From contig CAWKOX010000010.1 in NCBI GenBank assembly GCA_963851095.1, positions 186,001 to 250,000 of the forward strand: 64,000 nt of DNA. Reading direction: 5' to 3'. Of this stretch, positions 45,917-54,236 are shown piece by piece. Origin of the DNA: Oleispira sp963851095 (lineage in GTDB: Bacteria; Pseudomonadota; Gammaproteobacteria; Pseudomonadales; Oceanobacteraceae). Every line of letters begins with the position of its first letter. Within the stretch, counting starts at the first letter, position 1. The position numbers and the translations under genes were made by a program. Below the pieces are notes generated by a model. It saw only the letters and a list, made by a program, of their open reading frames with translations, ran no database searches and was not told where the DNA came from.

Positions 45917-46309
45917 CTAGATTGTTAAGAAATGATCTCTCATTAAACGTGCTAATAAGCTTGAATCTTGTTGCAGGCGAGCGAATTCAATTTTTTGAGC
46001 AAGGCTGGTGGTCGGCTCTTCGGTATCGGCTTTTAATAAGCGCGAAAAAGCTTTGCTGGCCAGTACAAAATCATCCACTGATTCTTGGCGGTCTATTTCA
46101 CTAAAGCGAATGTAGCCTTCTTCTTGCAGCCAAACAATGGCACCGAATGCTGCGATGTGCCTTGGGCTATGCAAGCCAAACTCATCGGCTTCGTCTGGGC
46201 CGCTAATGTCTTCAACATACAGAACTTGCTTAGCGGGGAAGTATTTAAAGCCGTGCAGTAAAATGACTGCACAGTCTTTAAAAAAGTCATCAATATGAAC
46301 ATCAAGCAT
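45917..46309 (-). CDS. Conserved hypothetical protein downstream of alaA
   Basis: 130 residues, no signal peptide or membrane segment. I do not recognise a named family. It is acidic and largely helical, with segments such as HSPRHIAAFGAIVWLQEEGYIRF that suggest a small winged-helix-like or all-alpha fold. It starts 9 bases after alaA, so it is co-transcribed and probably translationally linked. Confidence 0.7.
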   Translation of the reverse strand: MLDVHIDDFFKDCAVILLHGFKYFPAKQVLYVEDISGPDEADEFGLHSPRHIAAFGAIVWLQEEGYIRFSEIDRQESVDDFVLASKAFSRLLKADTEEPTTSLAQKIEFARLQQDSSLLARLMRDHFLTI

Positions 46310-46318
46310 GTTATTAAA

Positions 46319-47545
46319 TTACAACTGCTTGTAGGTCGAAAAGAATTGACCCATTTTATCAAGAGCAAGGCTAAGGTCTTCAGGGCGAGGCAAGAAAACA
46401 ACTCGGAAGTGATCTGGCTGCTTCCAGTTGAAAGCGCTGCCATGAACAATCAGTATTTTCTGCTGTTCCAATAAATCTAAAACCATGCGTTCATCATTAT
46501 GAATGTTGAACTTTTTAACATCGACTTTCGGGAAGCAATATAGAGCCCCCATAGGCTTTGTGCAGCTAATGCCAGGGATGCTATTTAAGGCTTCGTAAGC
46601 AATATTGCGCTGTTCGTATATACGGCCACCGGGCGCAACCAAGTCGTCAATGCTTTGGTAGCCGCCCAGTGAGGTTTGAATCGCATGTTGCGATGGTACG
46701 TTTGCACAAAGACGCATAGAGGCAAGCATTTCTAAGCCTTCAATATAATCTTTTGCTTTATGTTTTGCGCCACTGATAATCATCCAACCTGCGCGAAAAC
46801 CTGCAAGACGATAGTTTTTCGATAAGCCGTTAAACGTGATGAATAATAAGTCATCTGCGAGTGATGCCGTAGACGTATGGGTCGCGCCATCAAATAAGAT
46901 TTTATCGTAGATTTCATCGGAAAAAACAATCAGGTTATTTTCGCGAGCAATCTGAATGAGCTCTAATAGTACTTCATCAGGATAAACTGCACCGGTAGGG
47001 TTGTTTGGGTTAATCAGTACCAGAGCTTTGGTTTTCTTATTAACTTTTTTGCGAATATCATCCATGTCTGGGAACCAGTTGGATTGTTCGTCGCAGTGAT
47101 AATGGATAGGGGTGCCGCTGGCTAGGCTCACAGCGCCTGTCCAAAGAGGGTAGTCGGGTGACGGAATTAAGACTTCGTCACCACTATTAAGCAACCCCTG
47201 CATCGACATAACAATCAGTTCGCTAACACCATTACCCAGAATGATGTCTTCGATGCTTACGTCTTTAATGCCTTTCTGTTGGCTGTACTGCATCACGGCT
47301 TTGCGCGCTGAAAACAGACCTTTGGAATCGCAATAACCTTCCGAATCAGGTAGGTTTAAAATAACGTCTTGGATAATCTCTTCGGGAGCATCTAAGCCAA
47401 AAGGCTTTGGGTTACCAATATTCAGCTTAAGAATGCGGTGGCCGTCTTCTTCCATTTTCTTGGCGGCATGCGCAACGGGCCCACGAATATCATAAAAAAC
47501 ATTAGCCAGTTTGTTGGATTTGAGAATATCCTGCATGGAACGCAT
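46319..47545 (-). CDS. alaA: Alanine-synthesising aminotransferase AlaA-like
   Basis: 408 residues of fold-type I pyridoxal-phosphate aminotransferases, close to E. coli AlaA (405), which makes alanine from pyruvate and glutamate. The family start VFYDIRGPVAHAAKKMEE is conserved, as is LKLNIGNPKPFGLDAPEE. The PLP-binding lysine is in GLSKNYRLAGFRAGW (~240), and NPNNPTGAVYP and the Asp in FSDEIYDKI are visible. An in-frame ATG at 47536 may be the true start. It is divergent from msrB. Confidence 0.92.
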   Translation of the reverse strand: MRSMQDILKSNKLANVFYDIRGPVAHAAKKMEEDGHRILKLNIGNPKPFGLDAPEEIIQDVILNLPDSEGYCDSKGLFSARKAVMQYSQQKGIKDVSIEDIILGNGVSELIVMSMQGLLNSGDEVLIPSPDYPLWTGAVSLASGTPIHYHCDEQSNWFPDMDDIRKKVNKKTKALVLINPNNPTGAVYPDEVLLELIQIARENNLIVFSDEIYDKILFDGATHTSTASLADDLLFITFNGLSKNYRLAGFRAGWMIISGAKHKAKDYIEGLEMLASMRLCANVPSQHAIQTSLGGYQSIDDLVAPGGRIYEQRNIAYEALNSIPGISCTKPMGALYCFPKVDVKKFNIHNDERMVLDLLEQQKILIVHGSAFNWKQPDHFRVVFLPRPEDLSLALDKMGQFFSTYKQL

Positions 47546-47650
47546 TCCGCCCTTATAAAGAAGTGGTAAAAAATCACAATAGAGTATTAAGTCGTTAATG
47601 ATACCCTTGAATGATAAAGAATTACAGAGATTGAAAGTGAGTAATAAATA

Positions 47651-48079
47651 ATGAGTTCAGATAAAAGCAAAATCGTTAAAACCCCAGCGGAATGGGCCGA
47701 GCAACTGGATGAGGAAAGTTATTTTGTTACCCAGAAAAAAGGCACTGAGCGTCCGTTTACCGGGAAATATCATGACTGTGAAAAACCGGGTCAGTATCAG
47801 TGCATTTGTTGTGGCGAACCCTTGTTTGATTCACAGGCAAAATTTGATGCGGGCTGTGGTTGGCCTAGCTTTAATCAGCCGATAGAAGAGGGTGCGGTTG
47901 AAGAACATAAAGATATTAGCCATTTTATGATTCGTACAGAGGTTGTCTGTAAGCGTTGCGATGCGCACCTTGGTCATGTTTTTCCTGATGGGCCTGCGCC
48001 GACAGGGTTAAGATATTGTATTAACTCGGCTTCTCTTCAGTTGAATGAAAATAGCTCGGATGAAGGCAAGGGCCGATAA
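47651..48079 (+). CDS. msrB: Peptide-methionine (R)-S-oxide reductase
   Basis: 142 residues. MsrB repairs R-methionine sulfoxide in proteins. Two zinc-binding CXXC pairs are seen (CICC near 51 and CKRC near 99). The catalytic cysteine is in RYCINSASL (~118), and HLGHVFPDGP is the family signature. It heads an oxidative-stress group with the glutathione peroxidase and the OhrR-like regulator that follow. Confidence 0.97.
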   Translation: MSSDKSKIVKTPAEWAEQLDEESYFVTQKKGTERPFTGKYHDCEKPGQYQCICCGEPLFDSQAKFDAGCGWPSFNQPIEEGAVEEHKDISHFMIRTEVVCKRCDAHLGHVFPDGPAPTGLRYCINSASLQLNENSSDEGKGR

Positions 48080-48247
48080 AAAGAAAGGCTGAAAAAAAGA
48101 ACGCTGACTAGGGTTGAGTGAAGGTTGTTTTATTTTAGGCAATAATATTTTGCACAATATATTTTTTGCTGTTTAAATAGTAGCCACTGAAATATCACAC
48201 TAAAAAAGTTCGATCTTAAAAGATTGAATGTTTTAAAAAGGAATAAA

Positions 48248-48730
48248 ATGATGTCGCTACTGAATAAAGAAATGCCGTTGTTGTCAGGTGAAATGCAGGA
48301 TCTTTCCCAGTATGAAGGTAAGGTTGTATTAATTGTAAATACCGCCAGTAAATGTGGGTTTACCAATCAATATGAAGGTCTTGAAGCACTTTATGAAGAG
48401 TATAAAGCGCAAGACTTAGTGGTTTTAGGTTTTCCATGTAACCAGTTTGGTGAGCAAGAAAAGGGCGCAGATAACGAAATTGCCAGCTTTTGCCAAAAGA
48501 ATTATGGTGTTAGCTTTCCTATGTTCTCTAAGATTGAAGTTAACGGCGATGGGACTGCGCCTTTATATCAAGAACTGAAAACACAAGCGCCTGGCATTAT
48601 GGGTACAAAGAAAATTAAGTGGAACTTCACAAAGTTCTTAGTTAATAAGCAAGGTAAGGTCACGCGTTATGCGCCGACTACAAAACCTGAAGCATTAAAA
48701 GCGGATATCGAAACCGCAATAGCAGGTTAA
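48248..48730 (+). CDS. Glutathione peroxidase
   Basis: 160 residues from ATG 48248, chosen because AAAAGG stands just upstream; an earlier in-frame ATG at 48224 lacks one. The catalytic triad is visible: Cys in NTASKCGFTNQYEG (~36), Gln in GFPCNQFGEQE (~70) and Trp in KIKWNFTKFL (~125). The active residue is Cys, not selenocysteine. Enzymes of this type reduce organic hydroperoxides, often with thioredoxin. It ends 4 bases before ohrR, so the regulator is co-transcribed. Confidence 0.95.
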   Translation: MMSLLNKEMPLLSGEMQDLSQYEGKVVLIVNTASKCGFTNQYEGLEALYEEYKAQDLVVLGFPCNQFGEQEKGADNEIASFCQKNYGVSFPMFSKIEVNGDGTAPLYQELKTQAPGIMGTKKIKWNFTKFLVNKQGKVTRYAPTTKPEALKADIETAIAG

Positions 48731-48734
48731 TAAA

Positions 48735-49283
48735 TTGATAGAAAAAGATTCGCATAACGAGGTGTCTCTTGAGTCCTTATCTCTCGAATCAGAGGCTCTT
48801 GAGCTAGCGCCGCTGGATCAGTATCCAGAGCTGCACCTCGATAATCAGTTATGTTTTAGCTTATACAGCTTGTCGCGTAAGGTAATCCAAAACTACACGC
48901 CGTTATTAAAGCCTTTAGCTTTAACGTATCCTCAATACTTGGTCATGCTTGTAATGTGGCAGGGTTTAGAGGGGAGGCGGGAAGGCAAGCAAGAGAGTAA
49001 GCTAGGCGGATTGGCGGTGAGTCAGTTAACCGAGAAGCTAAAGCTTGATACCGGCACTGTCACGCCCTTATTGAAGCGTATGGAGAGTAAGGGGTTGCTC
49101 AGCAGAAAGCGAAGCGAGAAGGATGAGCGTATTGTGATGGTAAGCTTAACACCTGAAGGAATCGCCTTAAGAGAAGCAGCAAGGTCGATCCCGCAAGCGT
49201 TACTGTGCCAGGCTGATGCAGATGCCCAGCAAATGATACAACTAAGAGAAACACTGAAGGCGGTACTGACTTCATTGGGTTGA
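48735..49283 (+). CDS. ohrR: MarR-family regulator, OhrR-like
   Basis: 182 residues from TTG 48735 (AGGTT upstream), with a ~30-residue N-terminal extension. The OhrR hallmark is present: the reactive cysteine in DNQLCFSLYSLSRKV (~37), then PLLKPLALTYPQYLVMLVMWQ with its conserved Tyr. The winged helix lies at ~85-155 (LDTGTVTPLLKRMESKGLLSRK). In OhrR the cysteine is oxidised by organic hydroperoxides and repression is lifted. It is linked here to a glutathione peroxidase rather than the usual ohr gene; self-regulation of the pair is inferred. An insertion around 75-85 (GREGKQESK) is unusual. Confidence 0.8.
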   Translation: MIEKDSHNEVSLESLSLESEALELAPLDQYPELHLDNQLCFSLYSLSRKVIQNYTPLLKPLALTYPQYLVMLVMWQGLEGRREGKQESKLGGLAVSQLTEKLKLDTGTVTPLLKRMESKGLLSRKRSEKDERIVMVSLTPEGIALREAARSIPQALLCQADADAQQMIQLRETLKAVLTSLG

Positions 49284-49372
49284 TTGGTCTAAGTCATTGG
49301 TTTAATTGATAGTCTCAGCCTTGGTTAAAGAACGAGCTAAACAAATTAAATGCTCTGAGTTTTAAAAAAGTG

Positions 49373-49401
49373 TTGACTCAAATGCGTATCCTTCATAGAA
49401 T
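49373..49401 (+). promoter_or_regulatory. Promoter of the tRNA-Glu/tRNA-Gly cluster
   Basis: TTGACT at 49373-49378 and TAGAAT at 49396-49401 are 17 bases apart, close to the sigma-70 consensus. The GC-rich discriminator GCGCGCC follows, as expected for a stringently controlled stable-RNA promoter. The first tRNA starts 22 bases later. Confidence 0.75.
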
Positions 49402-49423
49402 GCGCGCCGTTGATTAGCAAGAC

Positions 49424-49499
49424 GTCCCCATCGTCTAGAGGCCTAGGACACCGCCCTTTCACGGCGGTAACAGGGGTTCGAATCCCCTTGGGGATACCA
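49424..49499 (+). tRNA. tRNA-Glu (anticodon TTC), copy 1
   Basis: 76 bases including encoded CCA. The acceptor GTCCCCA pairs with TGGGGAT (one G-T pair at the end). The anticodon loop CTTTCAC carries TTC, and the T-arm loop is TTCGAAT. Identical to the copy at 49727. Confidence 0.97.
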
Positions 49500-49548
49500 T
49501 CTTTCTTTTGAAAGATCGGTATCAGTACGTGGTTAATTGATGTTTGTT

Positions 49549-49624
49549 GCGGAAATAGCTCAGTTGGTAGAGCATAACCTTGCCAAGGTTGGGGTCGGGA
49601 GTTCGAGTCTCCTTTTCCGCTCCA
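49549..49624 (+). tRNA. tRNA-Gly (anticodon GCC), copy 1
   Basis: 76 bases with encoded CCA. The acceptor GCGGAAA pairs with TTTCCGC. The anticodon loop contains TTGCCAA (GCC) and the T-loop GTTCGAGTC is canonical. Identical to the copy at 49889. Confidence 0.97.
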
Positions 49625-49678
49625 AATAACTTATCTTTACTAGGCTAAAGTTAAGTTATTGATTTGCAAAGAAATTTG

Positions 49679-49706
49679 TTGCAAATCGCAATTTGATGTG
49701 TAGAAT
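49679..49706 (+). promoter_or_regulatory. Possible second promoter within the tRNA cluster
   Basis: TTGCAA at 49679-49684 and TAGAAT at 49701-49706, 16 bases apart, precede the second tRNA-Glu. The -10 box repeats that of the first promoter. It may allow the second pair to be transcribed on its own. Confidence 0.45.
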
Positions 49707-49726
49707 GCACATCACTCAAACGGTGT

Positions 49727-49802
49727 GTCCCCATCGTCTAGAGGCCTAGGACACCGCCCTTTCACGGCGGTAACAGGGGTTCGAATCCCCTTGGGGATAC
49801 CA
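49727..49802 (+). tRNA. tRNA-Glu (anticodon TTC), copy 2
   Basis: Identical in sequence to the copy at 49424-49499, with CCA encoded. Part of a Glu-Gly-Glu-Gly array. Confidence 0.97.
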
Positions 49803-49888
49803 TTCTTTCTTCGGAAAGAACGTATTGACAAGAATGGGAATGACAAGTGAAGTTGTTATTCTGCTGAGGAATCAGTTGAATCATTCAT

Positions 49889-49964
49889 GCGGAAATAGCT
49901 CAGTTGGTAGAGCATAACCTTGCCAAGGTTGGGGTCGGGAGTTCGAGTCTCCTTTTCCGCTCCA
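49889..49964 (+). tRNA. tRNA-Gly (anticodon GCC), copy 2
   Basis: Identical to the copy at 49549-49624. It is the last gene of the array and is followed by a strong terminator. Confidence 0.97.
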
Positions 49965-49973
49965 AATTCTAAA

Positions 49974-50005
49974 AGTCGTTTCAGGTAACTGAAACGGCTT
50001 TTTTT
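49974..50005 (+). terminator. Terminator of the tRNA array
   Basis: An 11-bp stem (AGTCGTTTCAG at 49974-49984 with CTGAAACGGCT at 49989-49999, one G-T pair) has a 4-base loop and ends in seven T. A textbook rho-independent terminator. Confidence 0.9.
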
Positions 50006-50020
50006 ATGCCTGTTATATTA

Positions 50021-50803
50021 TTAACGAAGCTCATGATTAGTAGATTGTGAGTGGGGTGGCGTGTTTCGGGCTCCTGGTAAATATTTTTCGAGAATGGAAT
50101 CATAAGTACCGTCGGTCTTCATTTTATCGAGAGCATTTTGCCAACGAGCAACTTCTGCATGATCAGTATCGATTGACATCGCAATGTATAAATAATGAGA
50201 AAATAAGCTAACGTTAGTGTTTTTAATTAATTCGGGAGCAATGTTGAGTTTTTTAAGGCTGGGTATCATGGTCAATTCGCCAGCAGGCATTAAGTCACTT
50301 CGATTAGCTGCTATCAATTTGAACCCTTGGTTGGGAGAAACAATAAGTGAAAGGTTTTTAAAGTTGTTGTTTTGAAGAAACTGATGCTCAGGGAACCCCC
50401 TAGAGACAATAATTTCTGGTGCCTTTTTAGCCTCTTCAATTGTCGTAATATTTAAGGTGCTATTTTTAGGGCTGTAAAAATAGACCTTGTCTTCAATGAT
50501 TGGGCCAACCCAGTGGAATAAGTTCTCACGTTCATTATTTCTGCTCATTGAGAAGAGCACCTGATTTGGTTTGGTTAATATCTCATGGTAAGCCCTAGCC
50601 CAGGGCAGTAATAGAATGTCGGTTTTAATGTTTAATATTTTTAGTATTTCGGTAACTATTTCGACACTGAGCCCTTCAATTTTATCGTTATTTTTGAAGG
50701 CTAATGGTGCTAGTTCTTCGGTCATAACAGAGTATTGAGAAGCATGAAGTGTATTTGAAATGAATAATAAAAGGCAAAGAATAAATCGAGATAGTGGTGG
50801 CAT
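50021..50803 (-). CDS. Periplasmic amino-acid-type substrate-binding protein
   Basis: 260 residues with a signal peptide ending near NTLHAS (~22). The mature part is a type-3 solute-binding fold: LAPLAFKNNDKIEGLSVEIV, LLPWARAYHEIL and a C-terminal DALDKMKTDGTYDSILEKYL-like helix (here NALDKMKTDGTYDSILEKY). No ABC permease or ATPase for it is next to it, so it is an orphan or a sensor-type binding protein. The ligand cannot be told. Confidence 0.82.
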   Translation of the reverse strand: MPPLSRFILCLLLFISNTLHASQYSVMTEELAPLAFKNNDKIEGLSVEIVTEILKILNIKTDILLLPWARAYHEILTKPNQVLFSMSRNNERENLFHWVGPIIEDKVYFYSPKNSTLNITTIEEAKKAPEIIVSRGFPEHQFLQNNNFKNLSLIVSPNQGFKLIAANRSDLMPAGELTMIPSLKKLNIAPELIKNTNVSLFSHYLYIAMSIDTDHAEVARWQNALDKMKTDGTYDSILEKYLPGARNTPPHSQSTNHELR

Positions 50804-50960
50804 GTCGCGCTCAGTCTAGGTGCTGTATCAAAATAATAATAGCGTGTTTGTTTGAGATTAGCATCTGGAATAATGTATTAGGAAGTGGGGGAGCACAAGC
50901 CCCGAGTTCTCGATTTATGTGCTCATTTTGTATTGTTTTTGGCAGCTTGCGCTTAGTGAG

Positions 50961-51356
50961 TTATTTAAAAATAGCTTCGCGTGATAGCGTATAGTTGAAT
51001 GGAGCATTACGTAACATGGCTTCGGCCATGGCATCGTCTAATAGTTGGTACTTCTCGATTTCGTCATCTGGCATGAAGTGTAAGCAATCGCCGCCAAAGA
51101 ACCATAGGAGATCTCGGTGAATGGCAGGTGCTAATTCTGGGTTATGAGTTAGAAAACGGTGCAGCCATTGCTGGCCATCGAAGATTGCTGAATCATACTG
51201 TTGCGCAGAAGGTTCTTTTAAAGACTCTATCAGCTGGGCAAGTTGTTGTAGAATGGTATTTTCTTGATTGTACTCTAGATCTGATTGTTCCAATTTAGCC
51301 AGTTGTGTTGCTAATTGGCTTAATAATTCCACATGGTAGGCGAGCCGTTGGTTCAT
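50961..51356 (-). CDS. PA2817-like conserved hypothetical protein
   Basis: 131 residues, all-helical, acidic, without signal or membrane segments. The C-terminal half, HRDLLWFFGGDCLHFMPDDE followed by a motif ending LREAIFK-like (here YTLSREAIFK), resembles the short PA2817 family of Pseudomonas. Function is unknown. It is divergent from the ABC exporter genes. Confidence 0.7.
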   Translation of the reverse strand: MNQRLAYHVELLSQLATQLAKLEQSDLEYNQENTILQQLAQLIESLKEPSAQQYDSAIFDGQQWLHRFLTHNPELAPAIHRDLLWFFGGDCLHFMPDDEIEKYQLLDDAMAEAMLRNAPFNYTLSREAIFK

Positions 51357-51429
51357 TTTTTCTACTCTTTTGGTTCTATCTAAATAATTGGGTCTATCTA
51401 AATAAATAGGTTATCGGTAAAGGTTTAAT

Positions 51430-52422
51430 ATGACGGCTGCATTATCCATCCAAGGGCTAGAGAAAGTCTATGGAAATGGCTTTAAAGCGTTAAAAGGAAT
51501 TGATTTAACTGTTGAACAGGGGGATTTTTTTGCCTTGCTTGGGCCAAATGGAGCGGGTAAGTCGACAACGCTAGGTATTGTTTCTTCGTTGGTGCAAAAA
51601 ACATCGGGCCGTGTATCCATTATGGGGCACGATTTAGTGACCGATACGTTTGCTGCCAAGCAATGCTTAGGTGTTGTTCCGCAAGAGTTTAACTTTAATC
51701 AATTTGAAAAAGTTTACGACATTGTTATCACTCAGGCTGGCTACTACGGCTTGACGGGGAAACAGGTTGCTGAACATGCTGAAATGCTGCTGCGCGCCTT
51801 GGACTTGTGGGACAAACGCAATGAGATCTCGCGTATGTTGTCTGGTGGTATGAAACGCCGGTTGATGATTGCGCGTGCTTTGATTCATAAGCCTAAAATT
51901 CTTATTCTGGATGAGCCTACTGCGGGGGTCGATATCGAGCTACGTCGTTCTATGTGGGAGTTTATGAAAAAACTCAACGAAGAAGGCACGACGATTATAT
52001 TAACCACGCACTATTTAGAAGAAGCGGAGCAACTGTGTAAAAATATTGCCATTATTAATAATGGTGAGATCGTCACGAATACCAGTGTTAAAGCATTGCT
52101 AAGCCAGTTGAAAACAGAAACGTTTGTATTGGATGTTGATGGTGGTGCCGATGTATTGGCCCAGCTTGAGAGCAATAATCTTCAAAGCTCTGATCTTCAA
52201 AGCTCTAGTCTTCAAGGCTATAAGTTAGTTCAAGTTGATGCTGACCATTTAGAAATTACGGTAGAGAAAGGGCAGGGTTTAAATGATGTGTTTAGCGCTT
52301 TGTCTGCTGCAAATGTCCAGGTATTGAGTATGAGAAGTAAGGCAAACCGCTTGGAAGAGTTGTTTGTTAACTTGGTGCAAGATGATAATAAAATAGCCAG
52401 TCAGCAGACTAAGGAGGCCTAA
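51430..52422 (+). CDS. ABC-2 type exporter ATPase (YadG-like)
   Basis: 330 residues. Walker A GPNGAGKST, signature LSGGMKRRLMIARAL, Walker B LILDEPTAG and the switch histidine in LTTHYLEEAE are all present in the first ~220 residues. A C-terminal extension (~225-320) follows, with a short low-complexity repeat (LQSSDLQSSSLQG). It pairs with the permease that follows one base later, like E. coli YadG-YadH. The exported compound is unknown. Confidence 0.92.
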   Translation: MTAALSIQGLEKVYGNGFKALKGIDLTVEQGDFFALLGPNGAGKSTTLGIVSSLVQKTSGRVSIMGHDLVTDTFAAKQCLGVVPQEFNFNQFEKVYDIVITQAGYYGLTGKQVAEHAEMLLRALDLWDKRNEISRMLSGGMKRRLMIARALIHKPKILILDEPTAGVDIELRRSMWEFMKKLNEEGTTIILTTHYLEEAEQLCKNIAIINNGEIVTNTSVKALLSQLKTETFVLDVDGGADVLAQLESNNLQSSDLQSSSLQGYKLVQVDADHLEITVEKGQGLNDVFSALSAANVQVLSMRSKANRLEELFVNLVQDDNKIASQQTKEA

Positions 52423-52423
52423 T

Positions 52424-53245
52424 ATGAATCAAGATATAAAAGCAGTGCAGAAAGAAGCGCGCATTGAGCGCAGTGTTTTTTCCATACAGTGGGTTGCCTT
52501 CAGCACGATTGTGATTAAAGAAGTGCGTCGATTTATGCGTATTTGGCAGCAGACCTTGTTGCCGCCAGCCATTACCATGACGTTGTATTTTATTATTTTT
52601 GGCAATCTTATTGGCTCTCGTATTGGGAAGATGGATGGCGTTGATTACATGTCGTTTATTGTGCCGGGTTTGATAATGATGAGTGTTATTACCAATGCTT
52701 ATGGCAACGTTGCCTCCTCTTTCTTTGGCAATAAGTTTCAGCGTTCGATAGAAGAGTTGATGGTTTCTCCGGTTTATCCTTCGGTTATTTTAGCGGGTTA
52801 TGTGATGGGCGGTGTTGCGCGAGGGGTTATGGTTGGCATTATCGTTACGCTACTCTCGCTGTATTTCACTGACTTGCACCTGCATAGCTTACCTGTGGTG
52901 ATTGTGGTGACCATATTGTCGGCAATCTTGTTCGCTTTGGGTGGATTTATTAATGCCATCTTCGCCTCTAAGTTTGATGATATTACCATTATCCCGACGT
53001 TTATTATTACACCACTAACCTACTTAGGCGGCGTATTTTATTCGATTTCATTATTACCTGAATTTTGGCAAGACGTTTCTAAGCTGAACCCTATCTTGTA
53101 CATGGTGAATAGTTTTCGTTATGGAATATTAGGTATTTCAGATGTGAATGTCAGTACAGCGATTGCTATGTTAATCGCATTCATCGTATTGCTGTCGAGT
53201 CTCAGTGTTTGGCTGCTTAAGCGCGGTACAGGCATGCGTAGCTAA
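52424..53245 (+). CDS. ABC-2 type exporter permease (YadH-like)
   Basis: 273 residues with about six membrane helices and the ABC-2 membrane signature (ITPLTYLGGVFYSISLLPEF ... NPILYMVNSFRYGILG). AGGAGG-like AAGGAGG just inside the previous gene's end serves as ribosome site. It forms an exporter with the ATPase encoded immediately upstream. Confidence 0.92.
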   Translation: MNQDIKAVQKEARIERSVFSIQWVAFSTIVIKEVRRFMRIWQQTLLPPAITMTLYFIIFGNLIGSRIGKMDGVDYMSFIVPGLIMMSVITNAYGNVASSFFGNKFQRSIEELMVSPVYPSVILAGYVMGGVARGVMVGIIVTLLSLYFTDLHLHSLPVVIVVTILSAILFALGGFINAIFASKFDDITIIPTFIITPLTYLGGVFYSISLLPEFWQDVSKLNPILYMVNSFRYGILGISDVNVSTAIAMLIAFIVLLSSLSVWLLKRGTGMRS

Positions 53246-53304
53246 TCGTTATTGTATTCGTTAAGAAACCGTATTATTTAAGAAACATGAATGTAGGTAG
53301 AGTT

Positions 53305-54138
53305 ATGGCATCGGTACACAGTGAAAATAACCCACTTGGTAAAAATTCGGCTTATATCGATCGTTATGATCCGACATTATTGTTCCCTATCTCCCGCGCA
53401 GAGAGCTGGAAATCTGTTGGTATAGCGCGTGAAACGCTGCCGTTCTTTGGCGAAGATATCTGGAATGGTTACGAGGTCTCTTGGTTGAATGAAAAGGGCA
53501 TTCCGCAGGTGGCTATGGCTGAATTTCGCTTACCTGCGACAAGTCCTTTTTTGATTGAATCAAAATCCTTCAAGTTGTATTTGAACTCTTATAATCAAAC
53601 CAAGTTCGCCAATAAATCAATGGTCGAACAGCGTATGGCAAAAGACTTATCAGCGGCCGCTGGTGGCTCTGTTACGGTTAGCATCTTATCGCTACAGCAT
53701 CAGTTTGCGGCCGAGCCAAAATCCGTTTGTATTGATGATCTTGATATTTCAATGGATAAGTATGAGTTAGATCCTGAGGTATTAACGCTGGCAGAGGGCG
53801 ATGAGGCCGGTTTATTCGAAGGGACACTGGTTAGTCATTTGTTGAAATCAAACTGCCCGGTGACTGGGCAGCCTGATTGGGGTTCTATCTTTATAGAATA
53901 CAAAGGCCAGCATATAGATGAGAAATCATTATTAACCTATATCGTTTCATTGCGTACGCACCAAGACTTTCATGAGCAGTGCGTAGAGCGTACTTTCTGG
54001 GATATATGGACTCACTGTAAGCCAGAGTCATTAACGGTGTATGCTCGCTATGTACGACGTGGAGGCTTGGATATTAACCCTATGCGGAGTTCTGAGGAGA
54101 GTAAGCAAGCGGTCAACTTTAGAACGATTCGACAGTAG
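53305..54138 (+). CDS. queF: NADPH-dependent 7-cyano-7-deazaguanine reductase
   Basis: 277 residues from ATG 53305 (AGGTAG upstream); an in-frame ATG at 53287 is less likely. QueF reduces preQ0 to preQ1 in queuosine synthesis. This is the long bacterial type with two tunnel-fold halves. The nucleophilic cysteine is in LKSNCPVTGQPDWG (~190), and the QueF motif E-S-K-S-F-K-L-Y-L-N-S is seen near 92. I saw no preQ1 riboswitch in the short leader. Confidence 0.94.
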   Translation: MASVHSENNPLGKNSAYIDRYDPTLLFPISRAESWKSVGIARETLPFFGEDIWNGYEVSWLNEKGIPQVAMAEFRLPATSPFLIESKSFKLYLNSYNQTKFANKSMVEQRMAKDLSAAAGGSVTVSILSLQHQFAAEPKSVCIDDLDISMDKYELDPEVLTLAEGDEAGLFEGTLVSHLLKSNCPVTGQPDWGSIFIEYKGQHIDEKSLLTYIVSLRTHQDFHEQCVERTFWDIWTHCKPESLTVYARYVRRGGLDINPMRSSEESKQAVNFRTIRQ

Positions 54139-54166
54139 CGCTGAGATCAGTAAACTAAATAGCAAA

Positions 54167-54200
54167 ACAAAGCCTAATATTTCTATTAGGCTTTGTTGTT
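54167..54200. terminator. Bidirectional terminator between queF and cyaB
   Basis: A perfect 13-bp stem (ACAAAGCCTAATA at 54167-54179 and TATTAGGCTTTGT at 54184-54196) has a 4-base loop and is flanked by A-rich and T-rich sequence. It can end both converging transcripts. Confidence 0.85.
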
Positions 54201-54236
54201 TATATTGCTCAAAATTAGAAGATTGAGTCGTTGGGT

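Noticed and set aside
46093..46449. 118-residue minus-strand frame across the alaA/hypothetical junction
   Set aside because: Out-of-frame shadow of two better supported genes.
49424..49964. Repeated 76-base blocks as a CRISPR or transposon
   Set aside because: They fold as tRNAs with CCA ends and anticodons; spacers and copy number do not fit CRISPR.
53246..53304. preQ1 riboswitch before queF
   Set aside because: The leader between the permease gene and queF is about 60 bases and shows no stem-loop with the needed tail.
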